The notes beneath the pieces are model-generated. The model did not search any database. It had not been told where the DNA came from and saw nothing but the letters and a program-made list of their open reading frames with translations. Positions 30,188 through 39,915 of a stretch of DNA of 64,000 nucleotides are shown one piece after another. Location: the NCBI GenBank assembly GCA_965221205.1, contig OZ244870.1, forward strand, positions 2,728,001 to 2,792,000. Direction: 5' to 3'. The translations under genes and the position numbers were made by a program. This stretch comes from CBDFMG01 sp965221205 [NCBI: bacterium]. GTDB lineage: Bacteria; SM23-31. Numbering within the stretch: position 1 is the first letter of the stretch; each line of letters starts with the position of its first letter.

Positions 30188-32841
30188 TCCACGATCGACA
30201 CGCTGCGGCGGTTCCGGTTCTTTACGAACGCGTTCGCGACCGCGTCGCAGGGGATCGATCTGGTGTCGACCTTAATCGCCGAGCGCCTGCATGAAAACCT
30301 TCTGCATGATTCACCGCTCTGGCCAAATAGCGTCGTCTCACACCGAGGCCAGGCCGGCCGCGCTCGCTCGTGTCTCGTGTGGCGCTGGCTGCAGCACGCG
30401 GGCCGCGAGGGCGTGCCCCGGCATCGCGATAAACGAACCTTGACCAGCCGACCCGCACACTCCCGAACCGCCGGTGAGTACTGCTTTGGTCTTGCTATTG
30501 CCCCCACCCTCCCAAAAGATGGAGCCCACGAAAAACACGGGGCGGTTCATCGCACCCGGAAGGCGTAACGGAGGTTGACGAGTATATCGATCCACGACCT
30601 CATGCTGCGTGCCTCGCCGAACAGCGTGCAGAAACGAACGGTTCTGCACCCCTCTGGCCCCGGACTGGTTTTGTGCAATGTCCGGGGACCTGCCAGCTGG
30701 TCTGCTCAGACAGCGCCTGTGCGAGGCGAGGCACGTCCGCGCGGACGGTTCTGCCCGCGCGGCTTCGCGAGATCGCCCGACCGCCCCCACAGCGGATTGT
30801 ACGCCCTGCCGGACCAAAGTATCGAGCATGGTGACTTGGGTGTGCGTGGCGGGTTAATCAGTTCTGCCCTCCGTGCTCGCGCGCAGTCCCTGCCATGTGC
30901 TGTAGCACAAGGCTGCCAGCACCAGCGCGAGGGGGAGGCCGGTTGCGAGGGTGGCCGCCTGCGCGGCCACGAGACCGCCGCCGAGCAACAGCACGATGGC
31001 GACGAGCCCCTCGAAGATGCACCAGAACGCGCGCTGGGCGATCGGCGTGTCCAGCTTGCCACCGGCGGTGATGGTGTCGATGACCAGCGATCCGGAGTCG
31101 GAGGAGGTGACAAAGAACACCAGCACCAGCACGAGGCCGAGGAACGACGAGACGTTCGCCAGCGGCAGCGTCTCCAGCATGGCGAACAGGGCGATTTCCG
31201 GTTGCTGTGCCTCCACTGCCGCGATCACGTCGGGATACCCGCGGTCGAGGTACTGCGACACGGCGGTCCCGCCGAAAGCATTCATCCAGATCGCGACCAT
31301 CAGCGTCGGGATGATCAGCACGCTGGCAATCAATTCGCGTACTGTCCGGCCGCGCGAGATCCGGGCAATAAACAGGCCGACGAAGGGGGACCACGAAATC
31401 CACCAGGCCCAGTAAAATGTCGTCCATCCGTGTATGAAGTGGAGGTCCTCGCGGCCCACCCAGTTACTGAGCGGTCCGATCGACGTCAGATACTGGCCGA
31501 GGCTGGTTACGGTGCCGGTGGCGATGTCGCGCGTTGGCCCAAGCGCCAGCACGAACACCAGCAGCAGTAGGGCCAGCAGCAGGTTGGCCTCGCTCAGCCG
31601 CTTGATCCCCTTCACCATACCGCTGACAACCGACGCCAGCGCCATGCTGGTGATGCCGGCGATCAGCAGCACCTGGGTGGTCTCGGTCGCCGGTACACCC
31701 CACAGGCGGGCCAGCCCCGCCGCCACTTGTTCGGCGCCCAGACCGAGCGACGTGGCCAGCCCGAAAAGCGTGGCGAAGACGGCCAGGGTGTCGATGCCGT
31801 GGCCGACCCGGCCCCACACCGCCTCCCCCATGAGCGGATAGAACGCCGATCGCAGCGTCAACGGCAGGCCGAGGTTGTACGACGCGAAGGCGATCGACAG
31901 CGCCACCACCACGTACATGGCCCACCCATGAAATCCCCAGTGGTAGATGGCGCCAGCGATGCCGAGGCGGGCCGCCGCCGCGTCGCCAGCCTCGAGACCG
32001 AGCGGCGGGTGCAGGAAATGCTCCACCGGCTCCGACACTCCGAAGAACATTAGGCCGATGCCCGTCCCGGCGGCGAACAGCATGGCGAACCACGCTGATC
32101 GGGAATAGTCCGGCCGGGCACCCGCGCCGCCCAAGCGCACGCGGCCGAGCGGGGTCGCCACCAGCAGCAGGCAGAAGAGCACGAAGAGGTTGCTCGCGCC
32201 CATGAACACCCAGTCAAATGTTGACGTGAGCCACGCGCGCAGCGCCACGAAGGCGGCCGCCGCCTCGGCCTGGAACGCCAGAACTCCGGCGACGAACGCA
32301 ACGATGGTCAGGCTGGAGACGAAGAAGACCGGATTGTGGACATCGAGGCCGAGGCGCTGGACGTTGTCCTGCCCCAGTGTGTAGTCGATCTTCGATATCT
32401 TAGCCATCGGGTCTTATCAGCGGCATGGCCCGGATTCGTTCAGAGCCTGGTGCCAAAGCGGTAGAAGGTCACGATTTACATGAATCTGCTGGCTACACCC
32501 TAACAGCCCGTGGTTAAACGAGTCATTCTGATGTGCCGACCGGTAGTAACTCTGCTCCGATCTGAATCCTGACCGTCCACCTCCCACATTGGTGGACGAT
32601 TGTGCTGATGATGCATTCGAGCGCTGGGGCTGCCATCAAGCGTCGCTGGCGGTCGATCCTGTTGTGGGGACCGCCCCTGTCCGCGCGGGTCGGCAGCTAC
32701 AGCTCGTGTCGACGGCGTGGTCGCCGTTTTACCAACGCGCCAGGACAGCCGCGCGGTTCGCCCTCGATCTGGTCGGCGTGGCTCTCGAACGCGGCGAGGG
32801 GGGATCCACGAGCAACTTCACCCAGACAGCGGCAGACTCCA
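30188..32841. mobile_element. 2.65-kb GC-rich insert in an M28 peptidase gene, flanked by TCCA
   Basis: The M28 coding sequence breaks between GGHDG and LAGSRAH. TCCA stands at 30188-30191 and again at 32838-32841; removing one copy with all between restores an uninterrupted frame (GGACATGATGGATTAGCAGG). This is the signature of an insertion with a four-base target duplication. The insert is strongly GC-rich against its AT-rich surroundings and holds one clear gene, a BCCT transporter. Its left arm (30192-30853) and right arm (32408-32837) carry no recognisable transposase, and I see no terminal inverted repeats. The origin could be transposition, illegitimate repair, or an assembly artefact. 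Confidence 0.75.
30854..32407 (-). CDS. BCCT-family betaine/choline/carnitine transporter
   Basis: 517 residues with about 12 hydrophobic segments. Family signatures: LFAAGTGIGLMFFGVSEPVE, YHWGFHGWAMY, TTFYWAWWISWSPFVGLFIA followed by RISRGRTVRE, and VFFVTSSDSGSLVIDTITAG. These proteins import quaternary ammonium osmolytes such as glycine betaine, driven by sodium or protons, across the inner membrane. The gene is complete, with start MAKISKIDYTLGQDN. It is the only gene in the GC-rich insert and its codon use is unlike the genes around it, so it is almost certainly foreign to this region. Confidence 0.93.
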   Translation of the reverse strand: MAKISKIDYTLGQDNVQRLGLDVHNPVFFVSSLTIVAFVAGVLAFQAEAAAAFVALRAWLTSTFDWVFMGASNLFVLFCLLLVATPLGRVRLGGAGARPDYSRSAWFAMLFAAGTGIGLMFFGVSEPVEHFLHPPLGLEAGDAAAARLGIAGAIYHWGFHGWAMYVVVALSIAFASYNLGLPLTLRSAFYPLMGEAVWGRVGHGIDTLAVFATLFGLATSLGLGAEQVAAGLARLWGVPATETTQVLLIAGITSMALASVVSGMVKGIKRLSEANLLLALLLLVFVLALGPTRDIATGTVTSLGQYLTSIGPLSNWVGREDLHFIHGWTTFYWAWWISWSPFVGLFIARISRGRTVRELIASVLIIPTLMVAIWMNAFGGTAVSQYLDRGYPDVIAAVEAQQPEIALFAMLETLPLANVSSFLGLVLVLVFFVTSSDSGSLVIDTITAGGKLDTPIAQRAFWCIFEGLVAIVLLLGGGLVAAQAATLATGLPLALVLAALCYSTWQGLRASTEGRTD

Positions 32842-33987
32842 TCATGTCCACCCCAGAGACCAACGCGAATAGTGCGTCGTGGCCTGGCACCTATCGCCTT
32901 GAGAATACGTACCGCCTCAATGGAAGTCGTTGATCCGGCAGCGTTATCTATGGCACCGGTTCCGTGAGGTAAAGACTGAAGATGACCGCCTACTATAACT
33001 ATTTCATGCGCCAGGTCTGTACCCGGAATCTCGGCAATGACGTTAAAATCATTCAGGTCACCTCTGTAAACGGTTGTTTTGACATCGATCTCCATTTCGA
33101 CTGGCATATCCTCTTCAAGAATATACAATATTCGGTTATAATGTTCCACTGCAAAAACCAGCTCTAAGGGTTGGGGGGGCGCATCAACATCCCATGGATT
33201 CTCTACTCTATTGTATCTGCCTGTTCCGGCAACGGATCCGAAATAATGAACGGGATCCGTTTTTACAATTGCCACGGCACCCTCGGCAAATACAAAATCA
33301 ACAATTTGCTGTCTCAATTCATTGGAACAGCGGCTGCGACGTTCTCTCGGGACCGGAGGAGTAATGGGGACTTTCGCCATCTCATCGAGCCGTTCGCCGG
33401 GCCACTCCACGGGATAGCCGTTTTCATGGCGAAAGATGCCTGGCCGGTCCACCATTTGGACACCAAAATAGGGCGAGATATCCTGTATCGGCATTCTGAA
33501 TATGATACTACCTTGTAATTTCCCACGGTATTGTTCCAGATCCCCTACCGAGGTAATTTCATCAAAATTGATGTGGATTGCCTGCGCCCGGACCTTCCCA
33601 TTTGTACCGGATGACCACAGTACAGGGAAGGCAATGATCGGCATATAATCAGGATCCATCATGTGCAGAGACGTAATCAAAATCCCAGCCGTTACCAAAC
33701 TCATACGGCTCAAGGTGGACATTCGTGAGACCATACTCGGTGAGCCGGTCTCGAGCCCATTCTGCTGCTGCACGATATGCAGGCGTTTTCCAATTCAGTC
33801 CACCAAAAATATTGGTCAGCATGTTGGCAGTTTCCATAACATCAGAATTTTCAAATTCAAACTCCATGAGTTTCTGCACAACATCGTAGTAAACCGGTTC
33901 AAAACCCGGTTTGTTGGCCTTCTCCTGTGCAAATACGGAAAACACTGCTATAAGCAGTAAAAATAAACTGAATATATATACCTGCAT
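32842..33987 (-). pseudogene. M28 peptidase, 5' part of an interrupted and frameshifted gene
   Basis: From ATG 33987 a signal peptide (MQVYIFSLFLLLIAVFSVFA) leads into ENSDVMETANMLTNIFGGLN and YEFGNGWDFDYVS. There a one-base frameshift near 33665 intervenes. The frame then continues LHMMDPDYMPIIAFPVLWSS to VIVGGHLQSLPHGTGAIDNA and RPRRTIRVGLWGGHDG, where the GC-rich insert begins. The usual zinc motifs GGHLDS and GGEEQG read GGHLQS and GGHDG, so two metal or catalytic residues were changed before or after disruption. The gene is inactive. Confidence 0.87.
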
Positions 33988-34099
33988 AGTTTTCGTAATG
34001 CATCTCACGAATAAAGTATATTTTGACAAATCGCCATTCAATTTTCAAAAAGAGCAAAAATATTGGTTCGTGTTTAAAGAGGACAAATATTTAAACATG

Positions 34100-34215
34100 G
34101 TGTACTTCGTCAGTGTGTGTACTGGTTACTTTGATATGTTTACAATAAACAGCAGAGTATTTAACCTGTTTTACAAATATTTTCTACTCCTCAAGCTGTA
34201 CGATTTGCGAAAAAG
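34100..34215. repeat. Intergenic repeat copy (reference copy)
   Basis: Contains GTACTTCGTCAGTGTGTGTA, CTGGTTACTTTGATATGTTT and then TTTTACAAATATTTTCTACT followed by CCTCAAGCTGTACGATTTGC. Similar blocks lie at 35205-35285, 38225-38330 and, partly, at 25075-25160 and 21485-21560. Each sits just past the stop codon of an exported-hydrolase or lipoprotein gene. No ORF or strong hairpin explains it. Confidence 0.65.
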
Positions 34216-34236
34216 ATAAAAATGAGAATTACACCG

Positions 34237-35139
34237 TTAAATACCAAACCACTCATCGAGCAGCGAGCGGCTTGGTGACACCATAATCTTCGAAACTGTC
34301 TGCTCGTACATCTCATACAGCTGGGGCATACTTTCATTCAATTCGTCACCATTTGTTATCATTCCACCTTCTATCCATTCATTCCCTCCTCCTCCATAAG
34401 GCACCTGGAGATCCCAAGCAGTGGTGATGATCAAATATCCGAATTCCTGAAGTTTAACCCTTAAACGACGCTCTTTATCTTCAATGCTATTGTATGATGT
34501 GTCATCGTAATACCCTTTCTCTACCGCTTCCAGCATCGACTGATGAAGTTTCGAGCCGCTTGCAACAGCCCATTCCTCGGGAAACGTATAGTGAAGTCCT
34601 ATGTCATTTGCATAGTGTAAGATATGCTCAACTACTTCCATCACCTGTCGTCCGACTTCATTTTCCATTATTACGTCACATACACTGTTCTGACTTCTTG
34701 TAACATTCCACGCCGCCAGATCTTCGGGAGAAGTAATACGATCTCTTCCATTATAGAGAGGAATCAACGCTTTGTATTCGTACATGTTCCTGATAAACTC
34801 TTCCTGAAGCGTACTGTCGATAGAGCCTCCCCGCGGAAACATTTCTATGATAGTTTTAGCAACATTATTCATAAAGTCATCTGTAATGTCATCCCGGCCA
34901 ACAAGGGTATAGCCGTAGACCGTAATTTTTTTCGTGAACGGTGGGTATTCGTCTGTTGGGACAATGCCAGTATTTAAATACAGGTCATTTGGTGCTGCAG
35001 TTGCTCGTGAAAGCATGACACATCCCCCATAGTGGGTTTTTTCCACATCGGTCGCTATCGATTCAGCAGTTTCTGAACTACAATAGCTTAGAAATAAGGT
35101 CAAGAAAAGAGTTGCACAAAAAACGTGCCGAGTAGACAT
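34237..35139 (-). CDS. Putative lipoprotein of unknown function
   Basis: 300 residues after GAAGGAGA. The N-terminus MSTRHVFCATLFLTLFLSYC has a lipobox-like LSYC, so the product is probably a lipoprotein anchored at C20. Conserved-looking stretches are PPFTKKITVYGYTLVGRDDI, EYKALIPLYNGRDRITSPED, IITTAWDLQVPYGGGGNEWI and TVSKIMVSPSRSLLDEWFGI. I recognise no named family. A degraded paralogue lies at 62600-62788. It stands in the exported hydrolase array, so a surface or periplasmic partner role is possible. Confidence 0.75.
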   Translation of the reverse strand: MSTRHVFCATLFLTLFLSYCSSETAESIATDVEKTHYGGCVMLSRATAAPNDLYLNTGIVPTDEYPPFTKKITVYGYTLVGRDDITDDFMNNVAKTIIEMFPRGGSIDSTLQEEFIRNMYEYKALIPLYNGRDRITSPEDLAAWNVTRSQNSVCDVIMENEVGRQVMEVVEHILHYANDIGLHYTFPEEWAVASGSKLHQSMLEAVEKGYYDDTSYNSIEDKERRLRVKLQEFGYLIITTAWDLQVPYGGGGNEWIEGGMITNGDELNESMPQLYEMYEQTVSKIMVSPSRSLLDEWFGI

Positions 35140-35204
35140 AATTGTATCTCCTTCAAATTAGTATATATTCCCCCTATCAATACTCTAAAAGAGACTAACA
35201 GGAT

Positions 35205-35285
35205 TGGTCAGAGCGCATCGGTTACTTTGATATATTTTGCTTTCACAAGTAATATCTACACTCGGAACTGTACGATACGTGAATA
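35205..35285. repeat. Intergenic repeat copy
   Basis: GGTCAGAGCGCATCGGTTAC, TTTGATATATTTTGCTTTCA and CAAGTAATATCTACACTCGG, then AACTGTACGATACGTGAA. It is clearly related to the copy at 34100 and sits just downstream of the amidohydrolase gene that ends at 35295. Confidence 0.65.
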
Positions 35286-35294
35286 TAACATGCT

Positions 35295-36638
35295 TCAATT
35301 TTCCCGACCGGGTGAAACATGACGGGGAGTAATTACCCGTCCATCTTTGATGATGACGCGTCCGTCACGGATTACCAGGTTTGTATTTGCGAGGTCTTCA
35401 AGGTCTTCATCCGGCTTGCCGTCAACGACAAGAACATCAGCGAGTTTTCCCGGCTCCAAAGTTCCCAGCTTATCGTCCATATCAAGAATCTCTGCGCCCA
35501 CCTTTGTGGCAGAAAGAAGGGCTTGGGAAATGGTCATCCCTGCTTCGACAAAAGTCTTTAATTCTCGAATATAGTTAATGGGGTGGAGTTCAACTTCTTC
35601 ACCATTATCGAGACTTACACCCATTGGTATCCCGGCAGCTACCATTTTACTAAGAACCTCCATAACTGCCGGATCCTGATATCCTGCTGCTACCGTAGGA
35701 ACTGCTTGTACCCCTCTTTCCACCATCATTCTGATAACCTTATCTGTTTCCCTGCTCGGACCGGTGTGCTCTACGCAATCTAACCCCGCCTCAATAGCCC
35801 ACTCAAGATAGGGGACATGAGCATCTGAGGTAACCTTTATACCCAAGGCATGTGCTTCTTCTATGGCGGCTGCTATTTCTTCACGATTGTATATATTGGT
35901 GGTCTTGATCAGATCAGCGCCCCTATTAAATTGTTCCCGTACATTCATACGCCACTCGATCGCCCCATCATAGTGAGTCTCTGCCATGGTATAACGTTTT
36001 TCTATTGCTTTATAATTTCCTTCGACTGAATGACCACCTGTACCGGTGGTTGTCTGGCCGACAGAAAATATTCTGGGACCGGGTATTCGATTCTGGTTAA
36101 CGGCATCTTTTAACCGGAATGGAACCTCCCCATGTGCTGCAGCATCGCGAATACTGGTTATGCCGCTTTCGATATACCAGCGAAGATGTTCGATGGCCAT
36201 AAGGGTAAGATGTGCCTCGTGTGTAATAATATCGATGCCGTCATGAAGAGGGGAAGTAATTTCGCTCATATGTTCATGCATAGCAATAAGACCAGGCATG
36301 ACGGTTTTCCCGTCAACATCGATCACCTGTGCATCCCGGGGCCAATTTGTTGATCCAGGTGGAAGGATCTCTTTGATTCTGTTCCTTTCAATGACAACAT
36401 TTCCATCATGCGCTTCAGCACCAGTCCCATCAAATATCCGCCCGCCGGTTATAACAATCGTGCCATCGGGACCCTCCGGACCGGGAGGTAAAGGAATACG
36501 CCGGGGATCGTTCGTGGTTCGAGTATTCGGGTCGATAAATCTCCTGCGATCTTCTATCGTCTGGCCATACATTACTCCGTAAAATGTAAACACCCCGATT
36601 AGACAGAGAAATATGGACTTTGTAATTGTTTTATTCAT
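35295..36638 (-). CDS. Secreted amidohydrolase (imidazolonepropionase-like), metal site intact
   Basis: 447 residues from ATG 36638, preceded by AAAGGTG; a GTG three codons earlier overlaps that site. Signal peptide MNKTITKSIFLCLIGVFTFY. The amidohydrolase TIM-barrel is evident: DVDGKTVMPGLIAMHEHMSE (HxH), VTSDAHVPYLEWAIEAGLDC (His), CVEHTG (His), MGVSLDNGEE (Asp) and GTLEPGKLADVLVVDGKPDE. It should hydrolyse a cyclic amide or peptide-like bond in the periplasm; the substrate is unknown. A close paralogue follows upstream at 36703, and the two are separately provided with ribosome-binding sites. Confidence 0.9.
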   Translation of the reverse strand: MNKTITKSIFLCLIGVFTFYGVMYGQTIEDRRRFIDPNTRTTNDPRRIPLPPGPEGPDGTIVITGGRIFDGTGAEAHDGNVVIERNRIKEILPPGSTNWPRDAQVIDVDGKTVMPGLIAMHEHMSEITSPLHDGIDIITHEAHLTLMAIEHLRWYIESGITSIRDAAAHGEVPFRLKDAVNQNRIPGPRIFSVGQTTTGTGGHSVEGNYKAIEKRYTMAETHYDGAIEWRMNVREQFNRGADLIKTTNIYNREEIAAAIEEAHALGIKVTSDAHVPYLEWAIEAGLDCVEHTGPSRETDKVIRMMVERGVQAVPTVAAGYQDPAVMEVLSKMVAAGIPMGVSLDNGEEVELHPINYIRELKTFVEAGMTISQALLSATKVGAEILDMDDKLGTLEPGKLADVLVVDGKPDEDLEDLANTNLVIRDGRVIIKDGRVITPRHVSPGREN

Positions 36639-36702
36639 GATGAACACCTTTTATTTATAGTTGTAAAATTTTGACTCTTTGAATTATTTTCGCTATTAGT
36701 CG

Positions 36703-38097
36703 TTATCGTATTGACCAGTGGCCTTCTGGCATCAAAGCCATCGGATCGTGAGGATCAATGTTTAACATTCCATCTTTGATGACGACGTGTCCGCCACGGA
36801 TAACCAGGTCAACATTCGCGAGGTCGTCAAGGTCAGCATCCGGTCTGCCGTCAATGACCGTAATATCAGCAAGTTTGCCCGGCTCTAATGTTCCCAGTTG
36901 GTCGTTCATATCAAGGATCTCTGCATTCGTCATTGTGGCAGCTACAAGGGCTTCCGTAATGGTATACCCTCCCTCGACAAAATACTTTAATTCCTGAATA
37001 TAGGTATAAGGTAATTCAATGACACTATTTCCCATATCCAAGCCAACACCCATTTTTATCCCGGCACGTCTCATTTTCTGAAACGTTTCCATAATTGAGT
37101 CTCTTGTTATTGTGAATCTGCGTGAAGCTTCGCCGAAATATCCACCTTCCCGTTCGATTTTTCTCATTGATGACGTAATCGCAGGAACTGCCTGTGTCCC
37201 TTGTGACGCCATCAAACTTATAGTCTCGTCAGTCCGGGGCATAAGATGATCGATCACATCTACTCCTGCTTCGACCGCCCACTGAATATAGAACGTTTCT
37301 GCATTGGCTGAGACTTTCAATCCCAGGGTGTGTGCTTCTTCTACTGCCACTCCAATCTCATCTGGTCTGAAATGGCTGGCGACTGCGATGAAAGCAGCAC
37401 CATTTGTCCATTGCTGCCGCGTCGCTTCCAGCCATGCGTCCGGTCCATTAACGGTCCACTCTGCAGAGACCATAACAGCCTCCGGAATTTCAACATTTAT
37501 GAAGTTGCCATACCACATACCCTCGGTTGAATGTCCTCCCGTAACGGTAATGAGTTGTCCTGAAGGAAATAACCGGGGACCGAAAACTCGATTCTGTAAT
37601 ACTAAATCTTTCAATCTGAATGGTATATCCCCATGTGATCCAATATCACGAATACTTGTAATACCACTTTCGATGTACCATTTAAGACGCTCGTAAGCAT
37701 CAATCGTACTCAATACTGCATATGTTTTAACATTGGGACCGTGATCAATTATCCCCTTAGCCTTTGTTATTTGTTCATGGAGGGCAATTAGACCCGGCAT
37801 AACGGTTTTTCCTGCAACATCGATCACGTTTGCATCGCGAGGCCAATCTCTTGAATCGGGTGGAAGGATCGCTGAGATCATGTTTCGTTCAAGAACAATA
37901 GTTCCATTGTGCACTGCCGCACCGGTCCCATCAAAGATTCTCCCGCCAGTTATAACGGTAGTACCTTCTGGACCGGGCTGAAATCCGCTAGGAACTCTCG
38001 TTCCAGATATTGCCGTCAACTGAGCAAATATTTCCCCGTAAAATATAAATATCCCGATAAGGCAGAGAAATATGGATTTTGTTAGTGATATCCTCAT
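36703..38097 (-). CDS. Secreted amidohydrolase paralogue with altered metal ligands
   Basis: 464 residues from ATG 38097, behind AGGAGGTG. The signal peptide and overall sequence parallel the gene at 35295 (DVAGKTVMPGLIALHEQITK, GTLEPGKLADITVIDGRPDA). However the metal-binding HxH is HEQ rather than HEH, and VTSDAHVPYLEW is replaced by VSANAETFYIQW, which loses another histidine. The later VIDHLM and VGLDMG remain. It is therefore likely a non-hydrolytic or altered-specificity duplicate, though the frame is perfectly open, which argues for selection. Expression is probably independent of its neighbour. Confidence 0.88.
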   Translation of the reverse strand: MRISLTKSIFLCLIGIFIFYGEIFAQLTAISGTRVPSGFQPGPEGTTVITGGRIFDGTGAAVHNGTIVLERNMISAILPPDSRDWPRDANVIDVAGKTVMPGLIALHEQITKAKGIIDHGPNVKTYAVLSTIDAYERLKWYIESGITSIRDIGSHGDIPFRLKDLVLQNRVFGPRLFPSGQLITVTGGHSTEGMWYGNFINVEIPEAVMVSAEWTVNGPDAWLEATRQQWTNGAAFIAVASHFRPDEIGVAVEEAHTLGLKVSANAETFYIQWAVEAGVDVIDHLMPRTDETISLMASQGTQAVPAITSSMRKIEREGGYFGEASRRFTITRDSIMETFQKMRRAGIKMGVGLDMGNSVIELPYTYIQELKYFVEGGYTITEALVAATMTNAEILDMNDQLGTLEPGKLADITVIDGRPDADLDDLANVDLVIRGGHVVIKDGMLNIDPHDPMALMPEGHWSIR

Positions 38098-38224
38098 AAT
38101 TAACACCTCCTGTTACGTGTTATATTGTAATAGTTTATGGAGTAAAAATTAAAATTTGATTGCCCTATGTTAATACACTAAAAGAGATTAATAGGGATTG
38201 TGTATGAAATATGACGCTATTTTA

Positions 38225-38330
38225 AGATGTGCAGTACTTCGTCAGAGCGTACCGGTTACATGGTGAGGTATTCATTTTGCTTATACAAGTGGTTCCTACT
38301 CCTCGGACACATATAATGTGCGAACCTTCA
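38225..38330. repeat. Intergenic repeat copy
   Basis: GTACTTCGTCAGAGCGTACC, GGTTACATGGTGAGG, then GCTTATACAAGTGGTTCCTA and CTCCTCGGACACATATAATG. Aligns with the copies at 34100 and 35205. A second, shorter match (AACTTTTACAAGTGCTTTCT) follows at about 38350. Both lie 3' of the M24 gene that ends at 38392. Confidence 0.65.
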
Positions 38331-38391
38331 ATGTAAGGCATGCATCAAACTTTTACAAGTGCTTTCTGTTTCCTTTTTCGAACCTTTCTGC

Positions 38392-39864
38392 TCATTTGAT
38401 CAGGAATATCTCCTCATTTGGCGGTTGAATAAATTCAACTCCCCGGCTGGTAATTATTTGTGGATTAGATATATTAAAGCATAGTGGATAACCGGGTCGT
38501 TCAGCAATGTTCATATGTACCATATATTCAAATGCAAAGAGATGATTCTCCTGAATTTTCAAATGATGTGTGTCAGGCCGAAATCCGGACATAGATGGCC
38601 CTATAATTCCGTTACCCATGCCAGCATTGCCAAAACTGTGATTATCAATGGAAAATCCTGCAACATCGGTTCCTTTACCAGCAAGCGCTTTCTGTACCAA
38701 TATATAATCCAATGTGCTTTTGCCGTCAGCAGTCACTCCTCGTGAATTAATAAACGGTGTATAGATATAGCCCGCTTCTTCCATAGCTTTAACCATAGCA
38801 TCCAAGGATTCTTTGGCGGTCATACCAACCTTCATATGATCCCGCAAAATCCATTGTCCTGCTATCGCTTTATCATAGACTCTCCGCAGAAAGTCAGGAA
38901 CTTTCGTTTCTCCCTCTCTCAAAATATAGGCATGAATTTTAGTATCTACTCCAAATCCCATGTAGTTACCCCCGGGACCGCCACTGCCGCCAACAAAAAA
39001 ATCGCCCCGCTGAATTACATAATCAGGATTATGAATAAACCACCTGACGTCAGGTGGAGAAATTTCTACTGTTTTATCGGGAGTATTTAATGCTGAATAG
39101 TAAACCCGGGCATTTATATCCGCTACCGTTGTTTTACCCGGAATAACCTGAGATAATCTTTGTTTTGCCCTTTGACGTGCCAACGCCAAAACTTCAACCT
39201 GCGCGGCCACTTCCCTGCTCGTTCTTCTGATCACAAAATCGGAAATGACATTCTCTGCAGATATAATTCTTGAAGAATATTTTGGCCCAATTATTTTTTC
39301 TAATCTTAAATAATCGGAATATGAAATTCCATCTGCCTGGACGATCCAGGCTGACGTATTGACTGCTATTGTTTGTGGATCACGTTCAGCAACAAAATCT
39401 CTGAATTCATCGTAGACATCTGGTTCTTCTCTCGGATACGGTACATATATATAACCTGCTTCTTCGCCATACCCTTCATCCACACGAAATCCTTCACCCT
39501 GAGGACCAATAGCCCGTGCAAAATCACCAGAGCCGCGTATGTCAATATTTTCAACAGCTCCCGCTTCACCAAACACTGCCCGCTCAATTTTATCCTCCAG
39601 GTCCGTAAAAACCAAATAACCGGAGGTTCCTCCAAAAAACTGAGCCATTGGATCAGGATTTCCACTGCGGGTGACATGAATCCACATGTCCACTTTATTG
39701 TCGCGCATGGCTCCCGGCAGAATCAGGTCAAGTTTGTCATTTCGCATAAGACGAACAGCTTCCGCATCGGTTTCCGATGTTCGCCGAGGCAGTGGCTGTT
39801 GTGCATTGGCAGTAGAAACAATGAACATCACAGCAGCAAAAAATAAAATTACCCGTGATTTCAT
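38392..39864 (-). CDS. M24-fold secreted protein, first metal aspartate lost
   Basis: 490 residues behind AGAGGAG; signal peptide MKSRVILFFAAVMFIVSTAN. N-terminal block NDKLDLILPGAMRDNKVDMW and C-terminal GVEFIQPPNEEIFLIK mark the paralogous family. In the catalytic domain the expected GDxxxxDFG reads RGDFFVGGSGGPGGNYMGFG, so the first metal-binding aspartate is replaced by a glycine-rich loop. The second aspartate (GVDTKIHAYIL) and the glutamates in FAFEYM and RGVEF remain. Closest relatives here are 51589 and 53469. Exported; function probably diverged from peptidase activity. Confidence 0.87.
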   Translation of the reverse strand: MKSRVILFFAAVMFIVSTANAQQPLPRRTSETDAEAVRLMRNDKLDLILPGAMRDNKVDMWIHVTRSGNPDPMAQFFGGTSGYLVFTDLEDKIERAVFGEAGAVENIDIRGSGDFARAIGPQGEGFRVDEGYGEEAGYIYVPYPREEPDVYDEFRDFVAERDPQTIAVNTSAWIVQADGISYSDYLRLEKIIGPKYSSRIISAENVISDFVIRRTSREVAAQVEVLALARQRAKQRLSQVIPGKTTVADINARVYYSALNTPDKTVEISPPDVRWFIHNPDYVIQRGDFFVGGSGGPGGNYMGFGVDTKIHAYILREGETKVPDFLRRVYDKAIAGQWILRDHMKVGMTAKESLDAMVKAMEEAGYIYTPFINSRGVTADGKSTLDYILVQKALAGKGTDVAGFSIDNHSFGNAGMGNGIIGPSMSGFRPDTHHLKIQENHLFAFEYMVHMNIAERPGYPLCFNISNPQIITSRGVEFIQPPNEEIFLIK

Positions 39865-39915
39865 GAAATACTCCTCTTTTGAACTTTAATATTTAAATAT
39901 TTGTGATCTGTATTT

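Noticed and set aside
30184-30853. Transposase or other gene in the left arm of the GC-rich insert
   Set aside because: Open frames on both strands have arginine-rich, low-quality translations typical of GC-rich shadow frames, and no transposase motif is present.
31727-32384. Plus-strand frames opposite the BCCT gene
   Set aside because: Antisense shadows of a long, clearly coding minus-strand gene.
32589-32933. 115-codon frame at the right end of the insert
   Set aside because: It crosses the insert boundary into antisense M28 sequence, so it cannot be an ancestral gene.
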